DNA of 64,000 nucleotides from an uncultured Maribacter sp. (GCF_947495965.1 NZ_CANMBB010000002.1:1-64000); one strand, 5' to 3'; shown: positions 1 to 8,234, counted from the stretch's first letter. Translations and numbers: made by a program. The notes: generated by a model not told the origin, from the sequence alone.

Positions 1-16
1 ACGATGCTAGCATCGT
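1..16. repeat. 16-bp perfect palindrome at window edge
   Basis: The first 16 bases read the same on both strands (ACGATGCTAGCATCGT). It is less A/T-rich than its surroundings and lies downstream of the leftward DUF5777 gene. It may be one part of a larger hairpin cut by the window edge. There is no T-tract on the visible side, so I do not call it a terminator. Confidence 0.5.
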
Positions 17-84
17 TGAACTTTAAGTAATAAATTTAATCCTTTAATAATCTGTATCGGTTATTTAGGACTGGACATCTTAAA

Positions 85-981
85 CTATAATTTGTTTTTT
101 TTGAAGTGTAAGGTGAAAATTGCATTAAAGCCAAAAACAAAATTTCCATCCTCGCCATTAAAATTATTTGGCGTATTTAATATAAAATCATCATCAATCA
201 TATTCCAAGTATTTGTCATATGAAATTGCAACATTAAGTAACGTATATCCCAGTTAATACCTAACGCAAATGCTCCATAGGTATCTTTAGATTTTATAGG
301 ATTTGCAACATAATAATATTCAGAGACTAGAGAAACATGATTAGCAATCTTATATCTTCCACTAAAACCAAGGGCAAAATAATTAGAAGGATCTATAGCG
401 GCTACTTTATTTCTATGAATAAAAGTTGGTGCTATTTGCATTGAAAATTTTGGAGTAAACTTACGTGCAATTAAGAGTTGACTAGTAAAAGATAATCGAT
501 CATTGAATGAGCTATCTGGACTAGGAGCAGACCTATCCCCATAATAAGAGACGCTTTGGTAATAGGCAATGCTGGCAAAAGCCTTGCTGGGTTTTTTACG
601 TTGGCGTAAAAGATTATATTTAAAATAACCATTATAAGCATTATCAAAAGAAGTCCATCCTATACCAGTGGTAAAATTATTAGTAATACCATACTCCACA
701 CCAAAACGGGTTGCAACCCTATCTGTTATAAAACTTTGCGTTCTAGTGTTTGGTATATTCCAATACCTACTTAATGCCATAAGCTGAAGTACTCCTTTTT
801 TTCTGTTTTCTACAGATTGTCCTATAGCTATTTGCGTTGTTTTAAAGGTAGCCGTTTCGTATTGCGGTGTGTTAGGATATTCTTCATCTAATTTTTCTAA
901 TAAATCTTGTGCATTTATAGAAGAATTACAACCAAGTAATACAACAAATACATATAGAAAAAAAGATATTTTATTCTTCAT
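85..981 (-). CDS. DUF5777-family outer-membrane beta-barrel protein (left copy)
   Basis: About 298 residues with a signal peptide (hydrophobic stretch, then NAQ near residue 25) followed by alternating amphipathic strands and a C-terminal FTLHF-type strand, as in an outer-membrane barrel. It resembles the rightward gene at 6590-7483 throughout (shared ENRKKGV, YNGYFKY/YDGFVKY, QLLIA+KF+P+FSMQI blocks), so the two are paralogues. I chose the ATG at 981 (MKNK) because it puts the signal peptide at the N-terminus; TTG at 996 and ATG at 990 are possible. It overlaps the stop of the YceI gene by 11 bp and is the last gene of a leftward three-gene operon. No enzyme activity is known for the family. 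A role as an envelope partner of YceI and cytochrome-like proteins is inferred from context. Confidence 0.8.
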   Translation of the reverse strand: MKNKISFFLYVFVVLLGCNSSINAQDLLEKLDEEYPNTPQYETATFKTTQIAIGQSVENRKKGVLQLMALSRYWNIPNTRTQSFITDRVATRFGVEYGITNNFTTGIGWTSFDNAYNGYFKYNLLRQRKKPSKAFASIAYYQSVSYYGDRSAPSPDSSFNDRLSFTSQLLIARKFTPKFSMQIAPTFIHRNKVAAIDPSNYFALGFSGRYKIANHVSLVSEYYYVANPIKSKDTYGAFALGINWDIRYLMLQFHMTNTWNMIDDDFILNTPNNFNGEDGNFVFGFNAIFTLHFKKNKL

Positions 982-1519
982 AAGATTCATATTCAAATCT
1001 AAATTTTGTTGTTATTATTTTAGCAATATTAGATGCTACTATTGGCGGAATTTTAATGTCAAAATCCTTTACAACTATTTCAAAATCTCCTTCTAAGATA
1101 TACGTATTATTATCTTTAGTAATAATCGTTTTTATTTCAATTTCCTTAGATATATTTCTTATAGTAAGTGTTCCTTTAACGATTCTTGTTTGGCTTTCTA
1201 CTTGCGAAGAATCAAAATCAAGAATTTGACCTTTAAAAGTTGCTTTTGGGTATAAATCAGATTCTATATAACTTTCATTAAAATGCTCATACATTAAAGA
1301 CTTTTTAAAAATAAAAGCATTCATAAGCATACTTATTGCAATCTCATTGTTAGACACATCAATAATACTTAACACTTGATTGTTTTTTGCTTCTATATTC
1401 TCCGCAGTGGTATAAGAAAAAAAGGAAACTTGCCCTTGACGGGCTATGAACTGGTTAGACTTAGTGTTAGAGCCTAATAAAGAAAAAGATACAAAAAGTA
1501 GAATAAGTATTCTATTCAT
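971..1519 (-). CDS. YceI-like periplasmic protein (left copy)
   Basis: A 182-residue secreted protein with an N-terminal hydrophobic signal and a lipocalin-like YceI pattern: HFNESYIESDLYPKATFKG in the middle, then strand pairs ending in a basic and acidic tail. YceI proteins bind long isoprenoid chains such as quinones in the periplasm (known for family members; inferred here). It is clearly paralogous to the gene at 5114-5653, sharing the HFNE(S/N)Y(I/V)ESDLYPKATFKG core. Its start overlaps the stop of the upstream OB-fold gene by 8 bp, and its own stop overlaps the next gene, so the three are probably translationally coupled. Confidence 0.85.
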   Translation of the reverse strand: MNRILILLFVSFSLLGSNTKSNQFIARQGQVSFFSYTTAENIEAKNNQVLSIIDVSNNEIAISMLMNAFIFKKSLMYEHFNESYIESDLYPKATFKGQILDFDSSQVESQTRIVKGTLTIRNISKEIEIKTIITKDNNTYILEGDFEIVVKDFDIKIPPIVASNIAKIITTKFRFEYESYEE

Positions 1520-1946
1520 TATTTGGAGTGTTTACCAACATACAATTTAAAAATATAACGTCATGTAGGAAACCTTTACAAACACCTTTAATAGTTACTT
1601 TTTGGCCTACTTTTAAAGACATTGGTTGTTTTGACGTGGGTAATTGCAAATTACATAATACATTAAAATTGGTATAGTTGCTTTGCAATATTATGGTATT
1701 TGTATTATTTATGAAAGTAATTTCTTTAATTATTCCGTATACTTTTACAACCTTACCTTTGTATATAGCAGTTGCTTTTTTTTCATTTTTAATGAAAGAA
1801 GCTGTGATTTCTTCTGCGCTAATGGTCGTTTTTTCTGTAGCATCCCGAATGTTAACTTTATACGGGTCATTATATAAATAAACTATATACAAGCTAAGTA
1901 TTAGCACTAAAGTTACTAGAAAATAGCTTGTTTTTTTAAGTTTCAT
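1512..1946 (-). CDS. membrane-anchored OB-fold (tRNA_anti-like) protein, left copy
   Basis: A 144-residue protein with one N-terminal membrane segment (residues about 8-26) and no lipobox cysteine. The outer domain has the OB-fold pattern of the Bacteroidota tRNA_anti-like family: AIYKGKVVKVYGIIKEI, then ILQSN, then LKVGQKVTIKGVCKGFLHDVIFLN. Its closest relative in the window is the gene at 6101-6526, with the same layout and the same GQKVTIKGVCKGF-type ending. It is the first gene of the leftward operon, divergent from the LytTR regulator at 2068 across a 121-bp gap. The ligand is unknown; despite the Pfam name there is no reason to link it to tRNA. Confidence 0.78.
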   Translation of the reverse strand: MKLKKTSYFLVTLVLILSLYIVYLYNDPYKVNIRDATEKTTISAEEITASFIKNEKKATAIYKGKVVKVYGIIKEITFINNTNTIILQSNYTNFNVLCNLQLPTSKQPMSLKVGQKVTIKGVCKGFLHDVIFLNCMLVNTPNNE

Positions 1947-2067
1947 TTTTAGTTTATACTAAGAATAGTAATCCATATTAAAAAAATAAGTTAAATTGCT
2001 TTTAATGGACAAAAAAAAATTGTCGCAATCTTATTAAAACTACTTTGGATTCCATTTTGTTTTTACA
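1947..2067. promoter_or_regulatory. divergent promoter region between left operon and LytTR regulator
   Basis: The 121-bp gap between the leftward OB-fold gene and the rightward regulator must carry both promoters. It is A/T-rich with a long A-run near 2010-2030. I could not pick out a convincing -7/-33 pair or a repeat identical to the one suggested upstream of 3446. Confidence 0.5.
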
Positions 2068-3165
2068 ATGAAAAAAGATAAACTTTATTTTTTAACTTTC
2101 ATTTCTATCTCGGTTATTTTTTTGATTATTGCATCTGTTGGAGTAAAGTACTTCATAAAAGTAAGTGCTAATCAATTGTTAGAATTACAATTGGAGTCCG
2201 TAAAGAGAGAGTCTAATGAAATTTCTAAATTACTTTATTACCAATTAGAGAATAAAACAAAGCAACAAGAAGTTGTAGAACAAATACAACGAACAATAGA
2301 AAACACCCAAGAAGCTACCTCTTTTGTAAGTGTGTTTAATTGGTCTGGTAAAGCGGTATCGCACCCAGATATTACTAAAGTCGGGCAAAAAGTAAATTCT
2401 AATCAAACCCTATTAAATTCTTTAAAGGAAGAAAATAGTTCGGATCGTTTGTATAATTTGTTAATAGAACATGAGGAATTTAATACTGAGATTATACATA
2501 TAGCACCAGTTATTAATTCCGATTTAATTGTAGCTGGCCATATAAATATATCGGAACTAAGCTCGGAAATAAGTAAGTTAAAGAAAAGCTTTTATACCAT
2601 TTTTGTTTTAATGGGTATACTTATAATATTGTCTTCCTTTTTTGCGGTTCGTGTTATAGGTAGCTATTACGAAAAGCAATTAGAGGTAAAGAATAATAGC
2701 CTAGAAAACGAATTAATAAATCTTTCTAAGTTAAATACGGATCTTGTAGCGTATCAACAAAAAGTAAGTGTAGAAAATAAAACGGAAACTACCATAGAAG
2801 AATCTATACAAGAAACGGTTCCGGAATCTAGTAAAAAAAGAATTCTTACGTATATAAGGAATGAATTAGTGCCTATACATATTAACGAGATAGCCTATAT
2901 TTATACAGAAGACACTATTACCTATGTACATTGTTTTAGCGGAAAAAAATCTACTACTAATGCAAGTTTAGATGATTTATTATCTAGTCTCGATACTTCC
3001 TTATTTTTTAGAGCAAACAGGCAATTTATTATTAGTATAACTTCTATTCATAAAATTATTAAATACGGAAATAGCCAGCTTAAGATTTTAATTAAAGAGG
3101 CAGATGTAGAAATTCTTATAAGTAAAAATAAGGCATCCGAATTTAGGCAGTGGTTAAATATTTAA
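2068..3165 (+). CDS. transmembrane LytTR-family transcriptional regulator with Cache-like sensor
   Basis: A 365-residue one-component regulator. TM1 covers about residues 7-29. An extracytoplasmic domain (30-174) contains a Cache-type signature (SVFNWSGKAVSHPDI, then VGQKV, about 88-109). TM2 is at about 175-197, followed by a coiled coil (200-235), a polar linker, and a C-terminal LytTR DNA-binding domain (about 258-365) with the diagnostic FFRANRQFI motif at 313-321. LytTR domains bind paired direct repeats; the membrane form would couple an outside signal directly to transcription (inference). There is no receiver or kinase domain. It lies between two related envelope operons, which makes both its likely targets. 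A dispersed repeat begins at its stop codon. Confidence 0.88.
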   Translation: MKKDKLYFLTFISISVIFLIIASVGVKYFIKVSANQLLELQLESVKRESNEISKLLYYQLENKTKQQEVVEQIQRTIENTQEATSFVSVFNWSGKAVSHPDITKVGQKVNSNQTLLNSLKEENSSDRLYNLLIEHEEFNTEIIHIAPVINSDLIVAGHINISELSSEISKLKKSFYTIFVLMGILIILSSFFAVRVIGSYYEKQLEVKNNSLENELINLSKLNTDLVAYQQKVSVENKTETTIEESIQETVPESSKKRILTYIRNELVPIHINEIAYIYTEDTITYVHCFSGKKSTTNASLDDLLSSLDTSLFFRANRQFIISITSIHKIIKYGNSQLKILIKEADVEILISKNKASEFRQWLNI

Positions 3166-3245
3166 GTAAACTACTTTTGGGGTAAACCAATAAGGCATTT
3201 ATTAGAACTAATTTTATTTCTAGACAAGCCTTGGGACATATAAAT
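3165..3245 (+). repeat. dispersed 3'-end repeat, copy 1
   Basis: Starting at the LytTR stop codon the sequence runs AGTAAACTAC, a variable part, then CATTTATTAGAACTAATTTT and ATTTCTAGACAAGCCT. The reverse strand at 8021-8087 carries the same blocks in the same order (AGTAAACTAC, CATTCATTAGAAACTAATTT, TATTTCGAGACAATCCT), and 34726-34781 carries a shorter form. Function is unknown; the position just after a stop codon suggests a 3'-UTR or processing element. Confidence 0.65.
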
Positions 3246-3335
3246 CTAGATTTTCGAGTAAAGTCCTTTCCAATTCTATTTCCTTTAATACTCATGTATA
3301 AAACTATAGATGTTTTTATAATCCAGTATTATTTC

Positions 3336-3369
3336 AACCCTTTTTTATTCCTTTTTAAACCCTTTTTTT
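3336..3369 (+). promoter_or_regulatory. candidate LytTR direct-repeat site upstream of the Lipoprotein_15 operon
   Basis: AACCCTTTTTT occurs at 3336 and again at 3358, a spacing of 22 bp or about two helical turns. LytTR regulators typically bind two imperfect direct repeats with about this spacing. It lies some 80-110 bp before the start of the gene at 3446. The sequence is low in complexity, so the match may be chance. Confidence 0.3.
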
Positions 3370-3445
3370 CCCTTTCGCATACTTTATATTGTATGTAAGC
3401 CCTTTGTTTTAGGTTATTTGCTGAACAATCATAAAATAATTTAAA

Positions 3446-4930
3446 ATGAAAAAATTAAAGGTATTAGTATTTGGTTTAATTGGATTAATGTTGAGTTGTA
3501 GTAGTGAAGACGACTCTGTTACGGACCCAAAAGACGATAAAGATTTAGAAAACAGTATTTCTATACAACTAACTTCTAACGCTACTTTCGGAAATATTAT
3601 AACAGATGAAAACGGGATATCTCTTTATTACTTTTCTAAAGACGTAAAAGGAGATTCTGAATGTGTTGATGGATGCCTAGCTGCTTGGCCACTCTTTTAT
3701 GAAGAAAATTTAAAATTAGGCGAGGGTTTAGAAACCACAGATTTTGGTGTTATTACAAGAGCAGATGGTGCAATGCAAAATACCTATAAGGGATGGCCTT
3801 TATATTATTTTGCAAGTGATACGGCTGCGGGTGATACAAAAGGAGACGGGGTTGGAGATAACTGGTATATTGCTAAACCAGACTTTTCCTTGATGTATGC
3901 GCAAGCAGATATAGATGGTGAAAGTACCTTTTATATGACGAATGCTACAGGAAGAACCATATATCTTTTTGCTAATGACACTAAAGACGATAACAATTTT
4001 ACGAATGAAGATTTTTCTAATGATGGTGCCTGGCCGGTAATAAGCATAGATATAAGTCATATACCAAGTATTTTGGATATAAATGACTTTGGAACTATTG
4101 ATGTTTTTGGAACAACACAGGTTACTTATAAAGGATGGCCATTATACTATTTTGGGAATGATGTAAATAGGGGAGATGCTAATGGAGTGAGTGATGTTTG
4201 GCCAATAGTAAATGTAGATACTCCTAATGCACCAGAGGTGAATCAAGAAGCTTCTGTTAAATTAACATCTAATGCTACTTTCGGAAATATTTTAACAGAT
4301 GCAAACGGGATATCTCTTTATTACTTTTCTAAAGACGTAAAAGGAGATTCAGAATGTGCAGGCGGCTGCCTAGCTGCATGGCCTCTTTTTTATGATGAAA
4401 ACTTAATTGTAGATGAAGGTTTAGAAGCTGCAGATTTTGGTGTGATAACAAGGGAAGATGGAGCAAAGCAAAATACGTATAAAGGATGGCCTTTGTATTA
4501 CTTTGGCAGCGATACGGCTGCAGGAGAAACTAAAGGTGACGGGGTTGGAGATAACTGGTACATAGCTAAACCAGACTATTCTTTAATGTATGCGCAAGCA
4601 GATATAGATGGTACAAGTACATTCTATATGACGAATGCCACAGGAAGAACCATATACCTTTATGCTAATGATACCAAAGACGATAACAATTTTACGAATG
4701 AAGATTTTTCTAATGATGGTGCATGGCCGGTAATACGCTTAGACATAAGTCAAATACCAAGTATTTTGGATATAAATGATTTTGGAACTATTGATGTTTT
4801 TGGAACAACACAGGTAACCTATAAAGGATGGCCATTATACTATTTTGGTAATGATGCAGAAAGAGGAGATGTAAACGGTGTAAGCGGGGTTTGGCCAATA
4901 ATTAATGTGGAGACACCAAGTGCTGAGTAA
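3446..4930 (+). CDS. Lipoprotein_15 (COG4315) repeat lipoprotein, internally duplicated
   Basis: A 494-residue lipoprotein with signal peptide and lipobox (LIGLMLSCSS, Cys18). The rest is two tandem units of 231 residues (about 38-268 and 269-494), nearly identical in sequence. Each unit holds two copies of the secreted-repeat motif of this family (GISLYYFSKD and YKGWPLYYF with following aspartates) plus a Cys pair (SEC..GCLAAWP). The duplication is visible in the DNA with a 693-bp offset and few changes, so it is recent or homogenised. The family is of unknown function; the conserved aromatic and Asp motif has been suggested for surface or redox roles, but that is not shown. It is the first gene of the rightward operon. 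Confidence 0.85.
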   Translation: MKKLKVLVFGLIGLMLSCSSEDDSVTDPKDDKDLENSISIQLTSNATFGNIITDENGISLYYFSKDVKGDSECVDGCLAAWPLFYEENLKLGEGLETTDFGVITRADGAMQNTYKGWPLYYFASDTAAGDTKGDGVGDNWYIAKPDFSLMYAQADIDGESTFYMTNATGRTIYLFANDTKDDNNFTNEDFSNDGAWPVISIDISHIPSILDINDFGTIDVFGTTQVTYKGWPLYYFGNDVNRGDANGVSDVWPIVNVDTPNAPEVNQEASVKLTSNATFGNILTDANGISLYYFSKDVKGDSECAGGCLAAWPLFYDENLIVDEGLEAADFGVITREDGAKQNTYKGWPLYYFGSDTAAGETKGDGVGDNWYIAKPDYSLMYAQADIDGTSTFYMTNATGRTIYLYANDTKDDNNFTNEDFSNDGAWPVIRLDISQIPSILDINDFGTIDVFGTTQVTYKGWPLYYFGNDAERGDVNGVSGVWPIINVETPSAE

Positions 4931-4973
4931 AAAAAGGATATACTAACTATTACTTAGTATATAAACTATTAAA

Positions 4974-5015
4974 AAAAGAGGAAGCTATACATTTTGGGTG
5001 GTTACTTCCTCTTTT
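4974..5015 (+). terminator. hairpin between Lipoprotein_15 gene and yceI
   Basis: AAAGAGGAAG and CTTCCTCTTT pair across a 20-base loop, following the stop at 4930. The loop is large and the T-run short, so this could be an attenuator that lowers expression of the genes downstream rather than a full stop. Confidence 0.6.
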
Positions 5016-5113
5016 AAATAAAAGAATAACCTAAAGTCTTGCTATTTAAAGTTTGGTTATTCGTATCCATTAAAAACTTATTATTTACCTAAAAAACTAT
5101 AATTCAAAATATC

Positions 5114-5653
5114 ATGAAAATCATATATATATTAATTGGTCTTTTTTTAAGCACGCATCTTACTTATGGACAAAAGTTCTTAACAAAACAAGGAGAGATT
5201 TCCTTTTTGTCCGAGACTCCAATTGAAGATATTAAATCCGAAAACCATCAAGTATTAAGTGTTGTGGATGCTAAAGATGGTACCATAGCTATTGCGATAT
5301 TAATGAAGTCTTTTTCATTTGAAAAATCCCTAATGCAAGAACATTTTAATGAAAACTATGTAGAATCAGACCTATATCCTAAAGCTACTTTTAAGGGTAA
5401 GATAGAAAGTGTAACCGCAGATTATGTAGGAGAAAAAGAAGTGGTAGTAAAAGGAGATATAACTATACACGGCATAACAAAGACTATTAGTATAAACGCA
5501 GAATTAGTAAAAACTACAGAGAATATAGCCCTTAGTGGAGTTTTTAAAATAACCATAGCAGATTTTAATATAGAAATTCCTTCAGTAGTTGCAAATAACA
5601 TTGCAGAAACCATGGATGTTACTTTTCTGTTAGATCATTCTTTGTACCAGTAA
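5114..5653 (+). CDS. YceI-like periplasmic protein (right copy)
   Basis: A 179-residue exported protein; a signal peptide ends near GQ at residue 20. The YceI fold is suggested by HFNENYVESDLYPKATFKG (middle), KGDITIHGITKTI, and a closing FNIEIPSVVANNIAETMDV block. It is a paralogue of 971-1519, with the same length and order of motifs. The family binds isoprenoid lipids including quinones (established for some members); substrate here is inferred. It precedes a haem c lipoprotein gene, which fits a quinone-linked or redox role. Confidence 0.85.
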   Translation: MKIIYILIGLFLSTHLTYGQKFLTKQGEISFLSETPIEDIKSENHQVLSVVDAKDGTIAIAILMKSFSFEKSLMQEHFNENYVESDLYPKATFKGKIESVTADYVGEKEVVVKGDITIHGITKTISINAELVKTTENIALSGVFKITIADFNIEIPSVVANNIAETMDVTFLLDHSLYQ

Positions 5654-5723
5654 TTTGTTTAGAAGGCTACTTAATAAAAATAATCATTGTATAAAATCAC
5701 GGTTAAACTAAAAAAAATAAAAG

Positions 5724-6089
5724 ATGTATAGAAAATTTCAAAATATTAAAAAGATAGGGTTGGTGTTTGTATTTAGTGTTGCTCTTTTTTCTTGTGAAAA
5801 AAATGTAGAGGAAGAGGTTACCGATCCTTTAAAAGAAGCCGAAGAAACGTCTTGTGATCCAAATATTTCTTTTTCTCAAAATATAAATCCAATTCTAGTT
5901 GCCAATTGTATAGAATGCCATGGAGGAAGTCAGGCTCCTAATTTAAGCACATTTAGTGGTGTAAATGCAAATGCAAGTAGGGTAAAATCGGCAGTAGTAA
6001 GTCGCAGAATGCCTCAAGGAGGTTCTTTGAGTAATGCAGAGATAGAGCAAATTAGCTGTTGGGTAGAAAATGGCGCATTGAATAACTAA
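5724..6089 (+). CDS. mono-haem c-type cytochrome lipoprotein
   Basis: A 121-residue lipoprotein with lipobox LFSC (Cys24). It has one haem c attachment motif, C62-I-E-C65-H66, preceded by the NINPILVANC pattern common to small Bacteroidota cytochromes, and a probable axial Met96 (RRMPQGG). Two further cysteines (44 and 112) could form a disulfide. The left-hand operon has no counterpart, so this gene distinguishes the right-hand module as an electron-transfer unit. It would need the ccsBA maturation system at 50889. It starts 70 bp after yceI and lies 11 bp before the OB-fold gene. Confidence 0.85.
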   Translation: MYRKFQNIKKIGLVFVFSVALFSCEKNVEEEVTDPLKEAEETSCDPNISFSQNINPILVANCIECHGGSQAPNLSTFSGVNANASRVKSAVVSRRMPQGGSLSNAEIEQISCWVENGALNN

Positions 6090-6100
6090 AAAAGAAGGTT

Positions 6101-6526
6101 ATGAAGTTTAAAAAAATAAAAATGGGAGTATTTATTTTTCTCCTATTCCTCTTAGCCGCTGTATTTTTTTCTTTATGGCAGTATAACAAACCTCATATAA
6201 ATGTTGCCGTTTCTAAGGCAGATATATCCCTTTCTGCAGAAAAACTATTTACAGATTTTAGTACAGATGAAGCCGGTTCTAATGCTAAATATCTAGATCA
6301 AATAGTAGAGGTTACTGGTCTAGTTTCTAATATAGGAACAGAGAAAGGGCAAACGGTAATTACATTGGGTAATGGAAATATAATGGGTAGTGTTTTATGT
6401 TACCTAGCTCCGGAGCAATTAATGGATAATAACACTTTAAAAAAAGGGCAACAAATTACCATAAAAGGAATTTGTACCGGATATCTTATGGATGTAATAC
6501 TTGTAAAGTCTGTATTGGTTAATTAA
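6101..6526 (+). CDS. membrane-anchored OB-fold (tRNA_anti-like) protein, right copy
   Basis: A 141-residue protein with one N-terminal membrane helix (about residues 9-27) and an outer OB-fold domain (YLDQIVEVTGLVSNI, then TLGNG, then LKKGQQITIKGICTGYLMDVILV). It is a paralogue of 1512-1946 in size, anchor and motif order. It begins 11 bp after the cytochrome stop, so the two are in one transcript. No function is known for the family in this setting. Confidence 0.78.
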   Translation: MKFKKIKMGVFIFLLFLLAAVFFSLWQYNKPHINVAVSKADISLSAEKLFTDFSTDEAGSNAKYLDQIVEVTGLVSNIGTEKGQTVITLGNGNIMGSVLCYLAPEQLMDNNTLKKGQQITIKGICTGYLMDVILVKSVLVN

Positions 6527-6589
6527 AAACCTTTACGTAGTAACAAGTTTTTCTTTTTGAATATATAACGAATCTCACAAAAAACTAGA

Positions 6590-7483
6590 ATGAAAAATTT
6601 ATTTCTTATTGCAGTCTTAGTAATGGCTTGCACACAAACATACGCTCAAGACCTTTCTGCTATTTTGGAAAGTAATATGCCAGAAACAGAAAATTATACA
6701 ACAGCAACTTTTAAAGGCACACGAATACTTAATGGACATTCTATAGAAAACCGAAAAAAAGGGGTTACAGAATTTGTAATATCGCATCGTTTTGGAAGAA
6801 TTAATTTAGGGTTCGATGAACTTTATGGCTTAGACCAATCTAACATTCGTTTTGCTTTAGAACGCGGAATAACAGATGATTTAATGTTAGGTATTGGTAG
6901 AAGTAGTTTTGAGAAAACTTATGATGGTTTTGTAAAATACAGAATTTTAAAACAAAGAGACACTAAAAATACAATGCCCATATCTTTATCCTTTTTTGGG
7001 AGTTTGGCCTATAGAACTATAAAAGATTTTGACCCCGAAAAGGAACCAACCTTTAATCAAAAACTAACCTATGTAGGGCAACTACTAATAGCTAAAAAGT
7101 TTAGCCCAGGTTTTTCTATGCAAATAATGCCAAGTTATGTCTATAGAAACTCTGTAAAAATACATAACGACCCCCATGGAATATTTGCTATGGGTATAGG
7201 GGGCAGAGCCAAAATAACAAAACGTATGGCGCTAAACGCAGAATATCATTATACAATAAACCCATTACAATCTATTAACGCTAGTAATTCTTTAGCGCTA
7301 GGCCTAGAAATAGAAACAGGAGGACACGTTTTTCAAATAATCTTATCAAATTCTATTACTATGATCGAGAAAAGTTTTATAACAGAAAGCACAGACGATT
7401 TTTTTAAAGGAGATATACACTTAGGGTTTAATATATCTAGAGCTTTCCAAGGTAAAAACAAAAAGAAAAAAAATAAGGAGTAA
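6590..7483 (+). CDS. DUF5777-family outer-membrane beta-barrel protein (right copy)
   Basis: A 297-residue protein; the signal peptide ends near TYAQ (residue 20) and the remainder is a string of amphipathic strands. It shares with the left copy the sequence order ENRKKGV, ITDDLMLGIG, YDGFVKYRIL, QLLIAKKFSPGFSMQI and NPLQS. It ends in a lysine-rich tail (KNKKKKNKE), unlike the left copy, so the barrel probably closes about 10 residues earlier. It is the last gene of the right operon; a strong terminator follows at 7571. Confidence 0.8.
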   Translation: MKNLFLIAVLVMACTQTYAQDLSAILESNMPETENYTTATFKGTRILNGHSIENRKKGVTEFVISHRFGRINLGFDELYGLDQSNIRFALERGITDDLMLGIGRSSFEKTYDGFVKYRILKQRDTKNTMPISLSFFGSLAYRTIKDFDPEKEPTFNQKLTYVGQLLIAKKFSPGFSMQIMPSYVYRNSVKIHNDPHGIFAMGIGGRAKITKRMALNAEYHYTINPLQSINASNSLALGLEIETGGHVFQIILSNSITMIEKSFITESTDDFFKGDIHLGFNISRAFQGKNKKKKNKE

Positions 7484-7570
7484 TTGCTTTAGGGTAAGCT
7501 TCGGAGTATTTAAATTGTAATTATTGAGCAAATAAATACTTCTATGAAAGGGATACTAAGGGGAAATTAT

Positions 7571-7620
7571 GGTTAAGAATTTAAGGGTTATCACGTTTTA
7601 CATTCTTAACCTTTTTTTTT
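7571..7620 (+). terminator. intrinsic terminator after right DUF5777 gene
   Basis: GGTTAAGAAT (7571-7580) pairs perfectly with ATTCTTAACC (7602-7611) and is followed by nine or more T residues. It closes the LytTR-linked right operon. Confidence 0.75.
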
Positions 7621-7651
7621 AATATAAATAGTAGCTTAAAAACAAATTAAA

Positions 7652-7981
7652 ATGTTTAGAAGAAAATATAAAGTTAAAGGAGAAGATGTAAATGATTATA
7701 TGGTAATGCAAGACTTTGCATATGTAGTATATGCAATTTCTCTTATTAAATCTTACGTAATTAAAAATGGCTACTCCAAAAAAGTAGTAGAGGGTATAAA
7801 AATGAATATAGAAAATTCTACTAACCAATTAGTTTGTATAAAGAATCTAATGTTTACGCAAGATTTTTTAATGTATTTAGATAGTTTTAATATACAAGAG
7901 AGCAATAATAAGGTATTGGTAGAAACAAGATTTTTTAATGCTAAAAATGAACTGTGTGCAACTTTAGTTTTAAAGACGTAG
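7652..7981 (+). CDS. hypothetical protein, possibly hotdog-fold thioesterase-like
   Basis: A 109-residue cytoplasmic-looking protein: no signal peptide, no membrane segment. The N-terminus (VKGEDVNDYMVMQDFAY) and the C-terminal VLVETRFFNAKNELCATLV loosely recall the strand layout of hotdog acyl-CoA thioesterases, but the protein is short and I see no clear catalytic residue. Base composition matches its neighbours. It stands alone between two terminators. Function unknown; the hotdog suggestion is weak. Confidence 0.6.
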   Translation: MFRRKYKVKGEDVNDYMVMQDFAYVVYAISLIKSYVIKNGYSKKVVEGIKMNIENSTNQLVCIKNLMFTQDFLMYLDSFNIQESNNKVLVETRFFNAKNELCATLVLKT

Positions 7982-8020
7982 AAATACAGTTATGCAATAA
8001 TCTAAAATTGTAATGCTTTT

Positions 8021-8087
8021 AGGATTGTCTCGAAATAAAATTAGTTTCTAATGAATGTCTTGTGGTATTGCCTCGAGGTAGTTTACT
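8021..8087 (-). repeat. dispersed 3'-end repeat, copy 2
   Basis: Read on the minus strand this matches copy 1 (3165-3245) with blocks AGTAAACTAC, CATTCATTAGAAACTAATTT and TATTTCGAGACAATCCT. It lies 40 bp downstream of the gene ending at 7981 but in the opposite orientation, so it is not tied to that gene's strand. Confidence 0.65.
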
Positions 8088-8159
8088 TTCCCTTTTACCA
8101 TAATTAAGGAAGTTGTAGTTAAAAGCTTGTCTTACTGAACTAAAGATTAGAAAAAAACT

Positions 8160-8197
8160 AAATGAGTTGTTTAATTTGCGTATTCAACTCATTTTTT
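8160..8197 (+). terminator. hairpin with T-tract upstream of fic
   Basis: AAATGAGTTG (8160-8169) pairs with CAACTCATTT (8185-8194), followed by T residues. It ends transcription from the left before the Fic gene. Confidence 0.65.
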
Positions 8198-8234
8198 TAT
8201 TATTTTTGAGCCGAATAGATTTTTTAATTGGCTC

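Noticed and set aside
3800-4060. Minus-strand open frame inside the Lipoprotein_15 gene
   Set aside because: Occurs only in the first of two near-identical units and has no start context or homology pattern.
8021-8087. CRISPR repeat
   Set aside because: The three copies are tens of kilobases apart or in different orientation and have no regular spacers.
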